Source: Actinocrinis sp046724665 (lineage in GTDB: Bacteria; Actinomycetota; Actinomycetes; Streptomycetales; Catenulisporaceae). From it: a stretch of DNA of 20,739 nt. The DNA lies in contig JBKOWZ010000052.1 of NCBI GenBank assembly GCA_046724665.1, positions 1 through 20,739 of the forward strand, written 5' to 3'. This document shows, piece by piece, positions 7,293 through 15,298 of this stretch. How positions within the stretch are numbered: position 1 is the first letter of the stretch; every line of letters starts with the position of its first letter. The notes beneath the pieces are model-generated. The model saw only the letters and a program-made list of their open reading frames with translations. It was not told the origin of the DNA and made no database searches. Made by a program: the position numbers and the translations under genes.

Positions 7293-9323
7293 ATGAGCGG
7301 CGAGACGCCGGCCGTGACAGACTCCTCCGGCCTGCCGAGCTCGGACGGCAGTCAGCACAACGCCTCCCCGTCCGCGCCGCGCCGCGCCCGGCGCGGCCCC
7401 GCCGCCGGGCTGACCGGCACTTCACAACGCGGCGACGGCATCTTCGCCGGGATGACCCGCGGCTCGGCGCTGTTCCTGCTGCTGCTGATGGGCGCGATCG
7501 CGGCGTTCCTGGTCACCCAGGCGCTGGACGCGATCAACGCGGACTCGGTCAACTTCTTGACCGCGTTCGAGTGGAGCCCGGACGAGGACCCGTCGGTGTG
7601 GGGCGTCGCGCTGATCGCCTGGGGCACCCTGGTCACCTCGCTGTTCGCGCTGGCGATCGGCGCCCCGATCGCGGTGGGCGCGGCGCTGTTCATCAGCCAG
7701 TACGCGCCGCGGCGGCTCGCGCAGTTGCTCGGCTACGTCGTCGATCTGCTGGCCGCTGTGCCATCTGTCGTCTACGGCCTGTGGGGCATCATCTTCCTGG
7801 TCCCGCACATGGGCGGGGTCTCCCAGATCGTCTCGGACGTACTCGGCTGGATCCCGATCTTCCACTACGACGGGTCGCCGTCGCCGCGCTCGGTGTTCGC
7901 CGCCGGCATCGTGCTGGCGATCATGATCCTGCCGATCATCGCGGCGATCTCCCGCGAGGTGTTCCTCCAGACCCCGCGCGAGAACATCGAGGCGGCCTAC
8001 GCGCTCGGCGCGACCAAGTGGGAGATGATCCGCCTGGCCGTGCTGCCCTACGGCCGCTCCGGCGTGATCAGCGCGATCGTGCTCGGCTTCGGCCGGGCGC
8101 TGGGCGAGACCATCGCGGTCGCCATGGTGCTCTCGCAGACCACCACCTTCTTCGACCGCTTCCTCGATCCGGGCGGCAACACCATCGCGGCGAACATCGC
8201 GGTGCAGTTCAAGAACGCCTTCGACGTCGGGCGCGGCGCGCTGATCGCCTCCGGCCTCGTGCTGTTCGTGATGACCCTGCTGGTCAACTACGTCGCCCGG
8301 TGGATCGCACGGCGCGGGGTGATCAGGGACGACACCACGCCGGCGAAGGCGACCCCCGCCGAGACGGCCGAGGCCGCCGACGAGAGCCCGGTCGAGGCCT
8401 TCCACCACAAGGCGATCAACCCGCGCGACGCACATCAGGACAACGTGCTGCGGGCCGGCTCGCTCAGCTCGGTCTCCGTCGGCCGACGGATCACCGACCT
8501 GCTGGCGCGCGGCGGCGTGATCCTGGCCTTCCTGCTCGCGGTGCTGCCGCTGGTCTCGGTGCTGGTGCTGGTGATCAGCAACGGCGCTAAGGACTTCGAC
8601 GGCCACTTCTTGCAGCACTCGATGCGTAACATCGCCGAGTCCGACGTCGGCGGCGGTGCGTACCACGCGATCCTGGGCACGCTGGAGCAGGTCGGCCTGG
8701 CCACCGCGATCGCGGTGCCGATCGGCGTGATGGTGGCGATCTACCTGGTCGAGTACGGCCGCGGCTGGATGGCTCGCGCGGTGACCTTCTTCGTGGACGT
8801 CATGATGGGTCTGCCGTCGATCGTGGCCGGCCTGTTCATCCTGTCGCTGTGGATCCTCGCCTTCGGCTTCAAGGCCTCCGGTTTCGCCGGGTCGCTCGCG
8901 CTGCTGATCCTGATGCTGCCGCTGGTGATCCGCTCCAGCGAGGAGATGCTCAAGCTGGTGCCTCACGCACTGCGCGAGGCGTCCTACGCACTCGGCGTGC
9001 CCAAGTGGCGCACCGTGCTGCGGATCGTGGTGCCCACGGCGCTGCCCGGCATCGTCACCGGCGTCATGCTCGGCGTGGCACGCATCATGGGCGAGACCGC
9101 GCCGGTCCTGCTGGTGGTCGGCTTCACCTCGTCGATCAACAGCAATCCGTTCGGCGGAGCGCAGGGCTCGCTGCCGTTCTTCATCTTCAACGAGGCGACC
9201 CAGCCCTACCAGCCCGCCATCGACCGGGCCTGGGCTGGGGCGCTGACCCTGATCCTGATCATCATGATCCTGAACCTGGCCGCGCGGTTCATCGCGTGGT
9301 GGAAGAAGCCCGGCCGCGCCTGA
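7293..9323 (+). CDS. Fused phosphate ABC transporter permease PstC-PstA
   Basis: One uninterrupted 676-residue frame holds both membrane subunits of the phosphate importer, which are normally separate proteins of about 300 residues. The first half is PstC-like: a basic low-complexity N-terminus (1-55), first helix near 58-78 and an EAA loop EAAYALGATKW beginning at Glu233 and running into GRALGETIA. The second half is PstA-like: first helix near 405-429 and EAA loop EASYALGVPKW beginning at Glu562 and running into GVARIMGETAP. A charged Ala/Glu/Asp-rich linker of about 50 residues (345-395) joins them and would lie in the cytoplasm. The ATG follows AGGAGA by three bases. Both EAA loops should dock on PstB. 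A frame-restoring sequencing error is unlikely because no stop or start is needed to explain the frame. Confidence 0.93.
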   Translation: MSGETPAVTDSSGLPSSDGSQHNASPSAPRRARRGPAAGLTGTSQRGDGIFAGMTRGSALFLLLLMGAIAAFLVTQALDAINADSVNFLTAFEWSPDEDPSVWGVALIAWGTLVTSLFALAIGAPIAVGAALFISQYAPRRLAQLLGYVVDLLAAVPSVVYGLWGIIFLVPHMGGVSQIVSDVLGWIPIFHYDGSPSPRSVFAAGIVLAIMILPIIAAISREVFLQTPRENIEAAYALGATKWEMIRLAVLPYGRSGVISAIVLGFGRALGETIAVAMVLSQTTTFFDRFLDPGGNTIAANIAVQFKNAFDVGRGALIASGLVLFVMTLLVNYVARWIARRGVIRDDTTPAKATPAETAEAADESPVEAFHHKAINPRDAHQDNVLRAGSLSSVSVGRRITDLLARGGVILAFLLAVLPLVSVLVLVISNGAKDFDGHFLQHSMRNIAESDVGGGAYHAILGTLEQVGLATAIAVPIGVMVAIYLVEYGRGWMARAVTFFVDVMMGLPSIVAGLFILSLWILAFGFKASGFAGSLALLILMLPLVIRSSEEMLKLVPHALREASYALGVPKWRTVLRIVVPTALPGIVTGVMLGVARIMGETAPVLLVVGFTSSINSNPFGGAQGSLPFFIFNEATQPYQPAIDRAWAGALTLILIIMILNLAARFIAWWKKPGRA

Positions 9324-9382
9324 CCGACCCGACGCGACACCCCGACCAACCGACCGACGACGACTGGGAACGAGGAGGCACG

Positions 9383-9769
9383 ATGGCGACGAGGGCGAAC
9401 GCCCCTCAGCCCACCGATCGCAGCGCCTACGTCGCCGTCGCGCCGCAGACACTCGGCAGGCTTCGCCTGTTGACGGTCGGGCCGGTGGAGCTCAACCTCG
9501 ACGGCATGGCGGTGCGGGTCGCCGGCCACAGCGTGCGCATGGCGCCCAAGGAGTTCGAGCTGCTGGCCACGCTGATGGAGAACGCCGGGCGGCTGCTGAC
9601 CCGCAGGCAGCTGCTCGACGCGGTGTGGGGCGAGGGCTATCCGGACCGCAACAAGACGCTCGACGTGCACATACGGCGGCTTCGCCGACACCTGGAGATC
9701 GACCCGGACGCGTACGCCAGGATGCGCACCGTGCGCGGCCTGGGCTACGTGTTCGACATCGGCGACTAG
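9383..9769 (+). CDS. Stand-alone PhoB/OmpR-type winged-helix DNA-binding protein
   Basis: A 128-residue protein consisting almost only of the effector domain of OmpR/PhoB response regulators (about 30-126). It shows the usual pattern MAPKEFELLATLMENAGR, LLTRRQLLDAVWG, the recognition helix region TLDVHIRRLRRHLE and the final hairpin VRGLGYVFD. There is no receiver domain: the first 25 residues are a short Ala/Pro/Thr-rich tail, and the DNA upstream is the permease gene in another frame. The ATG at 9383 follows AGGAGG by four bases, and the gene sits 59 bp after the permease gene and 18 bp before pstB, so it is cotranscribed with the Pst system. It probably regulates phosphate genes without phosphorelay on its own chain; its target sites are unknown. 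Confidence 0.87.
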   Translation: MATRANAPQPTDRSAYVAVAPQTLGRLRLLTVGPVELNLDGMAVRVAGHSVRMAPKEFELLATLMENAGRLLTRRQLLDAVWGEGYPDRNKTLDVHIRRLRRHLEIDPDAYARMRTVRGLGYVFDIGD

Positions 9770-9787
9770 CGAAGGAAGAAGTACACG

Positions 9788-10564
9788 ATGGCCAAGCGGA
9801 TCGACGTCTCCGGGATGTCCGCCTACTACGGCGGCTTCAAGGCGATCGACGACATCAGCCTGACGGTCGAGCCGCGCACGGTGACCGCGTTCATCGGCCC
9901 GTCCGGCTGCGGCAAGTCCACGGTGCTGCGCACATTGAACCGGATGCACGAGGTCATCCCGGGCGCGCGGGTCGAGGGCAAGGTGCTGCTCGACGACGTG
10001 GACCTCTACGGACCCGGCATCGACCCGGTCGCGGTGCGGCGCACCGTCGGCATGGTCTTCCAGCGGCCGAACCCGTTCCCCACCATGTCGATCTACGACA
10101 ACGTGGCGGCCGGTCTGCGCCTCAACGGCCTCAAGCACAAGGGCGACCTGAACGGCCTTGTGGAGAACTCGCTGCGCGGCGCGAACCTGTGGGAGGAGGT
10201 CAAGGACCGGCTGAACAAGCCGGGCGCCGGCCTCTCCGGCGGCCAGCAGCAGCGCCTGTGCATCGCCCGCGCGATCGCGGTCTCGCCCGACGTGCTGCTG
10301 ATGGACGAGCCATGCTCCGCCCTCGACCCGATCTCCACGCTGGCCATCGAGGACCTGATCGCGCAGCTGAAGGCGGAGTACACCATAGTGATCGTCACGC
10401 ACAACATGCAGCAGGCCGCGCGCGTCTCCGACCGCACCGCGTTCTTCAACATCGCGGGCACCGGCCAGCCCGGCAAGCTGATCGAGATCGACGACACAGC
10501 GCGGATCTTCGCCAACCCGACCCAGCGCGCCACCGAGGACTACATCACCGGTCGTTTCGGCTGA
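9788..10564 (+). CDS. pstB: Phosphate ABC transporter ATP-binding protein PstB
   Basis: Cytosolic ATPase that drives phosphate import through the permease encoded upstream. The 258 residues are the normal PstB length. Walker A is GPSGCGKST (37-45), the signature is LSGGQQQR, and Walker B is VLLMDEPCSALDP, which includes the Cys-Ser-Ala-Leu-Asp wording typical of PstB. The PstB-type stretches RRTVGMVFQRPNPFP and THNMQQAARVSD are intact. A GAAGGAAG ribosome-binding site precedes the ATG. The gene closes the pst operon; no phoU follows in the window. Confidence 0.96.
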   Translation: MAKRIDVSGMSAYYGGFKAIDDISLTVEPRTVTAFIGPSGCGKSTVLRTLNRMHEVIPGARVEGKVLLDDVDLYGPGIDPVAVRRTVGMVFQRPNPFPTMSIYDNVAAGLRLNGLKHKGDLNGLVENSLRGANLWEEVKDRLNKPGAGLSGGQQQRLCIARAIAVSPDVLLMDEPCSALDPISTLAIEDLIAQLKAEYTIVIVTHNMQQAARVSDRTAFFNIAGTGQPGKLIEIDDTARIFANPTQRATEDYITGRFG

Positions 10565-10594
10565 TCGGGGCGTGGCAGCCGGTACAGTAGCCAG
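10561..10594 (+). promoter_or_regulatory. Likely leaderless promoter of the MarR gene
   Basis: TACAGT at 10583-10588 matches the actinobacterial -10 and lies six bases before the ATG at 10595; CTGATC at 10561-10566 could be a weak -35 (16-bp spacer). No Shine-Dalgarno sequence is present, which fits a leaderless transcript. The promoter overlaps the pstB stop codon. Confidence 0.5.
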
Positions 10595-11107
10595 ATGACG
10601 ACCACATCGGCCGTTCCTGCGCCGGACTCGGACGTTCCGCTGCCCGTAGTACAACCCGGCGATGCATACACGCTGACTGACGTCGTCGCACGGCTGCGCC
10701 GAGTGCTGCGCGCGAGCATCCGTGCCGACTACCCGTGGGAAGCACTGCCCATGGCACAGGTCGAGTTGCTCCAGTCGCTCGCCGAGTCCGCGCCGGCCCG
10801 GGTCGGCGACCTGGCCACCCGGCTGCGGCTGGCGCCGTCCACGGTCAGCGGGCTGATCAGCCAGATGATGGCCGCGGGGCTGGTCGAGCGGGGCACGGAC
10901 CGCAACGACCGGCGAGTGGCCGTGGTGGAGCTGAGCGCGGACGGGCGCCAGCAGCTCGTCGGTTGGCACGCCGCGCACCGGGACCGGATCGCCGCCGCGC
11001 TCGGAGAGCTCGCCCCCGGAGATCGGGCGGCGATAGACGCAGCGCTGCCTGCGCTCTCCCGACTCGTTGACCGGCTGGCCGAACCCCGGCGAGAACCTCG
11101 CGGCTGA
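10595..11107 (+). CDS. MarR-family transcriptional regulator
   Basis: A 170-residue DNA-binding protein with the MarR layout: N-terminal dimerisation helix, winged helix-turn-helix (about 65-115) with VGDLATRLRLAPSTVSGLISQ as its core, the wing DRNDRRVAVVEL with the conserved D-x-R-D/N-x-R pattern, and C-terminal dimerisation helices ending in LVDRLAEP. The first 25 residues are a Pro/Ser-rich tail. It starts 30 bp after pstB, but it has no ribosome-binding site and a good -10 six bases from its ATG, so it is probably transcribed separately as a leaderless mRNA. Its ligand and targets are unknown; neighbours do not point to one, although the MFS exporter about 5 kb away is the type of gene MarR proteins control. 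Confidence 0.88.
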   Translation: MTTTSAVPAPDSDVPLPVVQPGDAYTLTDVVARLRRVLRASIRADYPWEALPMAQVELLQSLAESAPARVGDLATRLRLAPSTVSGLISQMMAAGLVERGTDRNDRRVAVVELSADGRQQLVGWHAAHRDRIAAALGELAPGDRAAIDAALPALSRLVDRLAEPRREPRG

Positions 11108-11110
11108 GGC

Positions 11111-11135
11111 GCTCGCCACTACATCCGGTGCGAGC
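11111..11135. terminator. Possible hairpin between MarR and ROK genes
   Basis: A 6-bp stem GCTCGC/GCGAGC with a 13-base loop fills the 29-bp gap between the two convergent genes. There is no T-tract. It is short, and is proposed mainly for its position. Confidence 0.3.
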
Positions 11136-11136
11136 C

Positions 11137-12513
11137 CTACAGAGAACGTGCGGGCGCAATCCTGCTCAGGCCGGGGCTCTGCGTCGAGGCGGCGGCCAGG
11201 AAGGCGGCCACCGGTAGAGTCGCCGCGCCACGTGCCACCGCGTCCGGACCCAGTAAGCACAGACGCAGATCCACAGTGGCGAACGCGTGCCGCAGCGCGT
11301 ACTCACCCGCGATCTCACGCACCCGGGGCAGCAGCCGCTCGCCGAGCAGCAATCCGGCCCAACCGCCGAGCGCGATCCGCTCGGGATTGAACAGGTTGAT
11401 CAGGTTGGCGACGCCGACGCCCAAGTAGACCGCGGTCTCTTCGAGTACGGCGTGCGCCGCTTCCTCGCCGCTCTCATCGGCGGCCAGGATCGAAGCGAGA
11501 GCGCTCTCCTCACCCTCGGCGCTGGCCAGGTCCGCACTAGGAGCCTCCTCGCGATAGCGGGCGATAACCGCCTCCGCGCCGACGTAAGCCTCCAGGCAGC
11601 CGCGTGAACCGCAGCGGCAGGGCCGTCCGCCGACCTGCACCGTGGTGTGCCCCCACTCGCCCGCGCTGCGGCCGGTGCCACGATAGGGCGAGCCTTCGGC
11701 GACGACACAGGCGCCGACACCTGAGCCGATCAGCGCGATGACAGCGTCGCGGGCCCCGCGTCCTGCGCCGAACCACATCTCCGCCTGGCCGAGCGTGGTC
11801 GCGCCGTTGTCGATGAACAGCGGCATGCCAGGGCTCAACTCACCCGTTTCGCGTAGCAGGCGTTCGAGCGGTACGTCGTCCCAGCCGATGGTCTGACCGT
11901 GTACGACGCTGTACCGTGCCCGCGTCGGAGCAAAGCCACGCTCGACGGCTCCGGGCCCAAGTCCGAGCCCGAGTCCGGGCTCGACGAAGCCGCGTTCCAC
12001 GGCGACGACGGGTTCGACGACAACGCGCTCGGCGCCGTGCTCCACGACCCCCGGCACGCCGACGCCGACCCCGACGATAGTGGATTGGTCCACGCCGCTT
12101 TCCGCGATCACCGTACGCAGCCCGGAGGCGATCCACCCGACCACGTTGGCGACGTCGCCGCACCCGTCAGGCAGTGGATACTCGGCGCGGGCGAGCATCG
12201 CGAGGTCGAGCGTGAACAGCTCGACCAGGACGCGGGTCTCCCCTACGTCCACCCCGATCACGTGCCAGCGCGGGCAGTCCACCCGCAGCAGGATGCGCGG
12301 ACGGCCGCCCTCCGAGCCGACCGAGCCGACCTCGGCGACGAGGCCGTCACCGATCAGGTCGCCGATGACGTTGCTCACGGAGGCGGCGCTCAGCGTGGTG
12401 GTGTCGATCAGGTCCTGCCGACTGAGCGGGCCGCCGAAGTACAGCCGACGCAGCAGCAGCGAGCGGTTCGACCGCCGCAAGTCCCGCACGGTCCGCATGG
12501 TTCGCTCGACCAT
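11137..12513 (-). CDS. ROK-family transcriptional regulator (sugar-responsive)
   Basis: A 458-residue repressor/kinase-fold protein. The N-terminus carries a winged helix-turn-helix (about 15-65; PLSRQDLIDTTTLSAASVSN). The ROK domain follows, with VDVGETRVLVELF as a phosphate-loop-like motif and the zinc site: a His in GEWGHTT plus Cys299, Cys301 and Cys306 in CRCGSRGC. At the position of the catalytic Asp of sugar kinases (NDAN) the sequence is NGAT, with Gly237 in place of Asp, so it should bind sugar but not phosphorylate it. A low-complexity insertion at about 161-195 (Glu/Val and Gly-Leu repeats) interrupts the domain. The ATG at 12513 is preceded by GGGAGGG. It is divergent from the GH30 glycosidase gene, a likely target. 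The effector sugar is unknown. Confidence 0.9.
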   Translation of the reverse strand: MVERTMRTVRDLRRSNRSLLLRRLYFGGPLSRQDLIDTTTLSAASVSNVIGDLIGDGLVAEVGSVGSEGGRPRILLRVDCPRWHVIGVDVGETRVLVELFTLDLAMLARAEYPLPDGCGDVANVVGWIASGLRTVIAESGVDQSTIVGVGVGVPGVVEHGAERVVVEPVVAVERGFVEPGLGLGLGPGAVERGFAPTRARYSVVHGQTIGWDDVPLERLLRETGELSPGMPLFIDNGATTLGQAEMWFGAGRGARDAVIALIGSGVGACVVAEGSPYRGTGRSAGEWGHTTVQVGGRPCRCGSRGCLEAYVGAEAVIARYREEAPSADLASAEGEESALASILAADESGEEAAHAVLEETAVYLGVGVANLINLFNPERIALGGWAGLLLGERLLPRVREIAGEYALRHAFATVDLRLCLLGPDAVARGAATLPVAAFLAAASTQSPGLSRIAPARSL

Positions 12514-12559
12514 CCGCCCTCCCGCCTTTCCACCGTGGCACTACATCCTGCCGAATCCC

Positions 12560-12615
12560 TTGACGAGATTATGACTCACGAGTTAAATCACACCACGAAA
12601 TAAGTAAATCCACAC
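12560..12615. promoter_or_regulatory. AT-rich divergent promoter/operator region of ROK gene
   Basis: This is the most AT-rich stretch of the window. It holds an imperfect 13-bp direct repeat, AGTTAAATCACAC at 12581 and AGTAAATCCACAC at 12603, spaced 22 bp. On the plus strand TTGACG (12560-12565), a 17-bp spacer and TTAAAT (12583-12588) form a promoter pointing to the glycosidase gene about 600 bp away. On the minus strand CATAAT (12569-12574) could be the -10 of the ROK gene. The direct repeats are candidates for ROK operators. Confidence 0.4.
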
Positions 12616-12727
12616 TACTCGATCCCGATCGGACGGTGGCGCGACGCCGTGCGGGGCCACCGCCGCCGCCGAGCCCGGAGGAAGCGGTTCGCAAGAACCG
12701 ACCGAGCCTGCAGAGCAGAACCGAACC

Positions 12728-12810
12728 GAAGAACCGAGCCCGAAGAGTCGAGTCAGAAGAGTCGAGTCCGAAGAACCGGCCCGAAGAACCGAGTTCGAAG
12801 AGTCGATACG
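12728..12810 (+). repeat. 14-bp tandem repeats upstream of glycosidase gene
   Basis: Six contiguous units of GAAGARYCGAGYCC type: five of 14 bp and one of 13 bp, for example GAAGAACCGAGCCC, GAAGAGTCGAGTCA and GAAGAGTCGAGTCC. The 14-bp period would shift the reading frame at each unit, so the array is not coding. Confidence 0.8.
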
Positions 12811-12879
12811 GCACCAGCATCGCAGGAGCCGTCCCGACTCAGGTCCAAGCCTTGGTCCATTCGCAACCCGAACCCCAGA

Positions 12880-13132
12880 TCTAGGTCTGGCTTCGGATCC
12901 GGACTGGTTTCGGACTGGGTCTCGCTCCGGCTCTGGGTCCGGCTCTGGATCTGAATCTGGTTCGGTCTCGGATCTGGATCCGAATCTGGCCTGGTATCGG
13001 ACTGGGTCTGGCTTCGGGCCTGGGTCTGACTTCGGATCTGGGCCTGGCCTCGGATCTGGTCCGATCTCGGATCTGGTTCTGGCTTCGAATCTGGCCTGTC
13101 TTCTGGGCCGGGCCTGGCTTCGGGGCTGGCGG
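12880..13132 (+). repeat. Degenerate hexamer repeat array (TGGNTC type)
   Basis: About 250 bp are built from diverged 5- to 7-bp units around TGGATC/TGGGTC/CGGATC, with recurring longer blocks such as CTTCGGATCTGG and CTCGGATCTGG. The minus-strand open frame across it would be a Pro/Asp/Gln/Ser/Arg repeat overlapping the start of the GH30 gene, which I do not accept as a gene. Between 12616 and 13204 I see no other feature apart from the 14-bp repeats. Confidence 0.75.
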
Positions 13133-13204
13133 GATCGAGTCGATGATCACACTTATTCACCCACGCGGGCCGTTCGGCGCGGCGGCCAGAAGGCGAGACC
13201 CTAG

Positions 13205-15103
13205 ATGGCCCCACCGAACCTACCGCTCGGCCGCGCCACGCGTCTGCGCACGCTGATCGTCGCATGCTGCGGCGGTGCGCTCGCGACCGGCGGCGTGCTG
13301 CTCGCGGCGCCGGCGCACGCGGCCGGCGAAACGGTCAACATCTGGCTGACCACCACGAACGACACCGGCGGCCGGAACGTGACCCGCGGCCTCCAGCAGC
13401 AGTCCGCGATCGCGTTCGGCTCCGGCAATGGCAGCGGCGCGGTGACGCTCACCGTCAACGAGAACACCAGGTACCAGCAGTTCACCGGGGCGGGCGCGTC
13501 GATGACGGACACCGCCGGCTACCTGCTGGGCAGCAGCAACGCGCTGAGCGCGGCGACCCGCAGCAGCGTGATGACCAAGCTGTTCGATCCGAACAACGGC
13601 ATCGGCCTGGACTTCCTGCGCAACCCGATGGGCGCCTCCGACCTGGCCCGTTACAGCTACTCCTACGACGACATGCCCGCCGGGCAGACCGACGCGGGCA
13701 TGAGCCACTTCTCGATCAGCCACGACCTGACCGACATCCTGCCGCTGACCAAGCAGGCCGAGCAGCTCAACCCGAACCTCAAGCTGATGATGACGCCGTG
13801 GAGCGCCCCGGCCTGGATGAAGGACAACGGCGACTTCAACAACCCCGGCTGGCTCCAGGCGCAGTACTACGCCGCGTATGCGCAGTACTTCGTCAAGACC
13901 ATCCAGGCGTACCAGGCGCAGGGCATGCACGTGGACTTCGTGACCCCGCAGAACGAGCCGACCTGCTGCAACGGCTATCCGTCGATGAGCTGGAACGCCT
14001 CGGGGCTCGACTACTTCGTCGGCACCAACCTGCTGCCCGCGTTTCACTCCGCAGGCCTGTCCACCAAGGTGCTGGCGCTGGACTGGAACTGGGACACCTA
14101 CGCCAACTACGGCGCCACCGAGGTCAACGACGCGGCCATCCGCAACGACTCGCTGTTCGGCGGCATGGCCTGGCACGGGTACGGCGGCAACGTGAGCCAG
14201 CAGACCACGGTGCACAACCAGTACCCGAACATCGGCACCTACGACACCGAGCACTCCGGCGGCACCTGGATCGCCAACCAGCAGCAGGAGGACATGAACA
14301 ACATCATCGACTACACCCGCAACTGGGGTCAGTCGGTGGTGAAGTGGAGCCTGGCCGTTGACCAGAACATGGGTCCGCACAACGGCGGCTGCGGCACCTG
14401 CACCGGCCTGATCACCGTGCACAACGGCGACAGCCGCAGCGGGCAGGTGGACTACACGATCGAGTACTACGACATGGGCCACCTGACCAAGTTCGTCAAG
14501 CCCGGCGCGTACCGGATCGACTCGACCGCGAGTTCGTCGGTGCCCAACGTGGCCTGGATCAACCCGGACGGTTCGAAGGCGCTGGTCGCCTACAACGGAG
14601 GCGGCGGCGCCCAACAGGTCGTGGTGAACTGGGGCAACGAGTCGTTCAGCTACTCGCTGCCGGCGAAGACCTCGGCGACCTTCACCTGGAGCGGGACGCA
14701 GGGATCGGGCGGCGGCGGCTCGGTCGGCCCCGGCCCGGTGACCGGTTACCAGGGGCTGTGCCTGGACGTGCGCTCGGCGAGCAGCGCGGACGGCACGCCG
14801 GTCCAGGTCTACACCTGCAACGGGACGAACGCGCAATCCTGGACGCTGACCTCCGGCAACCAGTTGCAGGCGCTGGGCAAGTGCTTGGACGTCTCCGGTG
14901 GCGGGACGGCCGACGGCACGATGGTGCAGCTGTACACGTGCAATGGCACGGGAGCTCAAGTTTGGCAGCACCAGTCGAATGGTGAGTACGTCAACCCGCA
15001 GTCCGGCAAGTGCCTGGACGACACCGGCTGGGGCGGCTCCGGAACCCAGGTGCAGATTTGGGCCTGCGGCGCCACCGCGAACCAGCAGTGGAGTCTGCCG
15101 TAA
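13205..15103 (+). CDS. Secreted GH30 glycosidase with C-terminal ricin-type lectin (CBM13)
   Basis: Exported polysaccharide hydrolase, 632 residues. The signal peptide has a basic start, a hydrophobic core and an AHA cleavage site after residue 39. The catalytic TIM barrel with its beta-sandwich covers about 45-495 and fits GH30: TPWSAPAWMK, acid/base Glu251 in TPQNEPT and nucleophile Glu349 in TYDTEHSGG. A Gly-rich linker (about 497-512) leads to a ricin B-type beta-trefoil with three Q-x-W repeats (AQSWTL, AQVWQH, NQQWSL). GH30 members cleave beta-1,6-glucan, beta-1,6-galactan, xylan or glucosylceramide; the absence of a clear subfamily mark leaves the substrate open, with fungal-wall beta-1,6-glucan a reasonable guess. 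The divergent ROK gene probably controls it. A weak AGAAGG precedes the ATG. A strong hairpin follows the gene. Confidence 0.92.
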   Translation: MAPPNLPLGRATRLRTLIVACCGGALATGGVLLAAPAHAAGETVNIWLTTTNDTGGRNVTRGLQQQSAIAFGSGNGSGAVTLTVNENTRYQQFTGAGASMTDTAGYLLGSSNALSAATRSSVMTKLFDPNNGIGLDFLRNPMGASDLARYSYSYDDMPAGQTDAGMSHFSISHDLTDILPLTKQAEQLNPNLKLMMTPWSAPAWMKDNGDFNNPGWLQAQYYAAYAQYFVKTIQAYQAQGMHVDFVTPQNEPTCCNGYPSMSWNASGLDYFVGTNLLPAFHSAGLSTKVLALDWNWDTYANYGATEVNDAAIRNDSLFGGMAWHGYGGNVSQQTTVHNQYPNIGTYDTEHSGGTWIANQQQEDMNNIIDYTRNWGQSVVKWSLAVDQNMGPHNGGCGTCTGLITVHNGDSRSGQVDYTIEYYDMGHLTKFVKPGAYRIDSTASSSVPNVAWINPDGSKALVAYNGGGGAQQVVVNWGNESFSYSLPAKTSATFTWSGTQGSGGGGSVGPGPVTGYQGLCLDVRSASSADGTPVQVYTCNGTNAQSWTLTSGNQLQALGKCLDVSGGGTADGTMVQLYTCNGTGAQVWQHQSNGEYVNPQSGKCLDDTGWGGSGTQVQIWACGATANQQWSLP

Positions 15104-15205
15104 CAGCGATCGTCGAGTAGCACGGCGCTCGTGTACTCGTGTAGCGGGGCTGTCGTGGCAGAGTTCTCATGGCTGAGTTCTCGCAGCCATGTCCCGTGCA
15201 AGCAG

Positions 15206-15241
15206 GTGGTGCCCTCCGACGTCCGAGTCGGAGGGCACCAC
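15206..15241. terminator. Strong bidirectional hairpin terminator
   Basis: A perfect 15-bp stem (GTGGTGCCCTCCGAC with GTCGGAGGGCACCAC) closes a six-base loop GTCCGA. It sits between the convergent glycosidase and ABC exporter genes. It lacks a T-tract, as is usual for actinobacterial terminators, and by symmetry can act on both strands. Confidence 0.9.
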
Positions 15242-15298
15242 GCTGGCTTACGGACTGCTTGATGTACCGGATGGACGGGCCGAGGTGCCTGTTCTTCG

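Noticed and set aside
7422..11260. Two long minus-strand open frames antisense to the pst operon
   Set aside because: High-GC genes commonly leave antisense frames open; the products are His/Arg/Asp-rich without domains, while the plus-strand products are clear Pst proteins.
12753..13265. Minus-strand open frame rich in Pro, Asp, Gln, Ser and Arg
   Set aside because: It is the translation of degenerate hexamer repeats and overlaps the start and signal peptide of the GH30 gene on the other strand.
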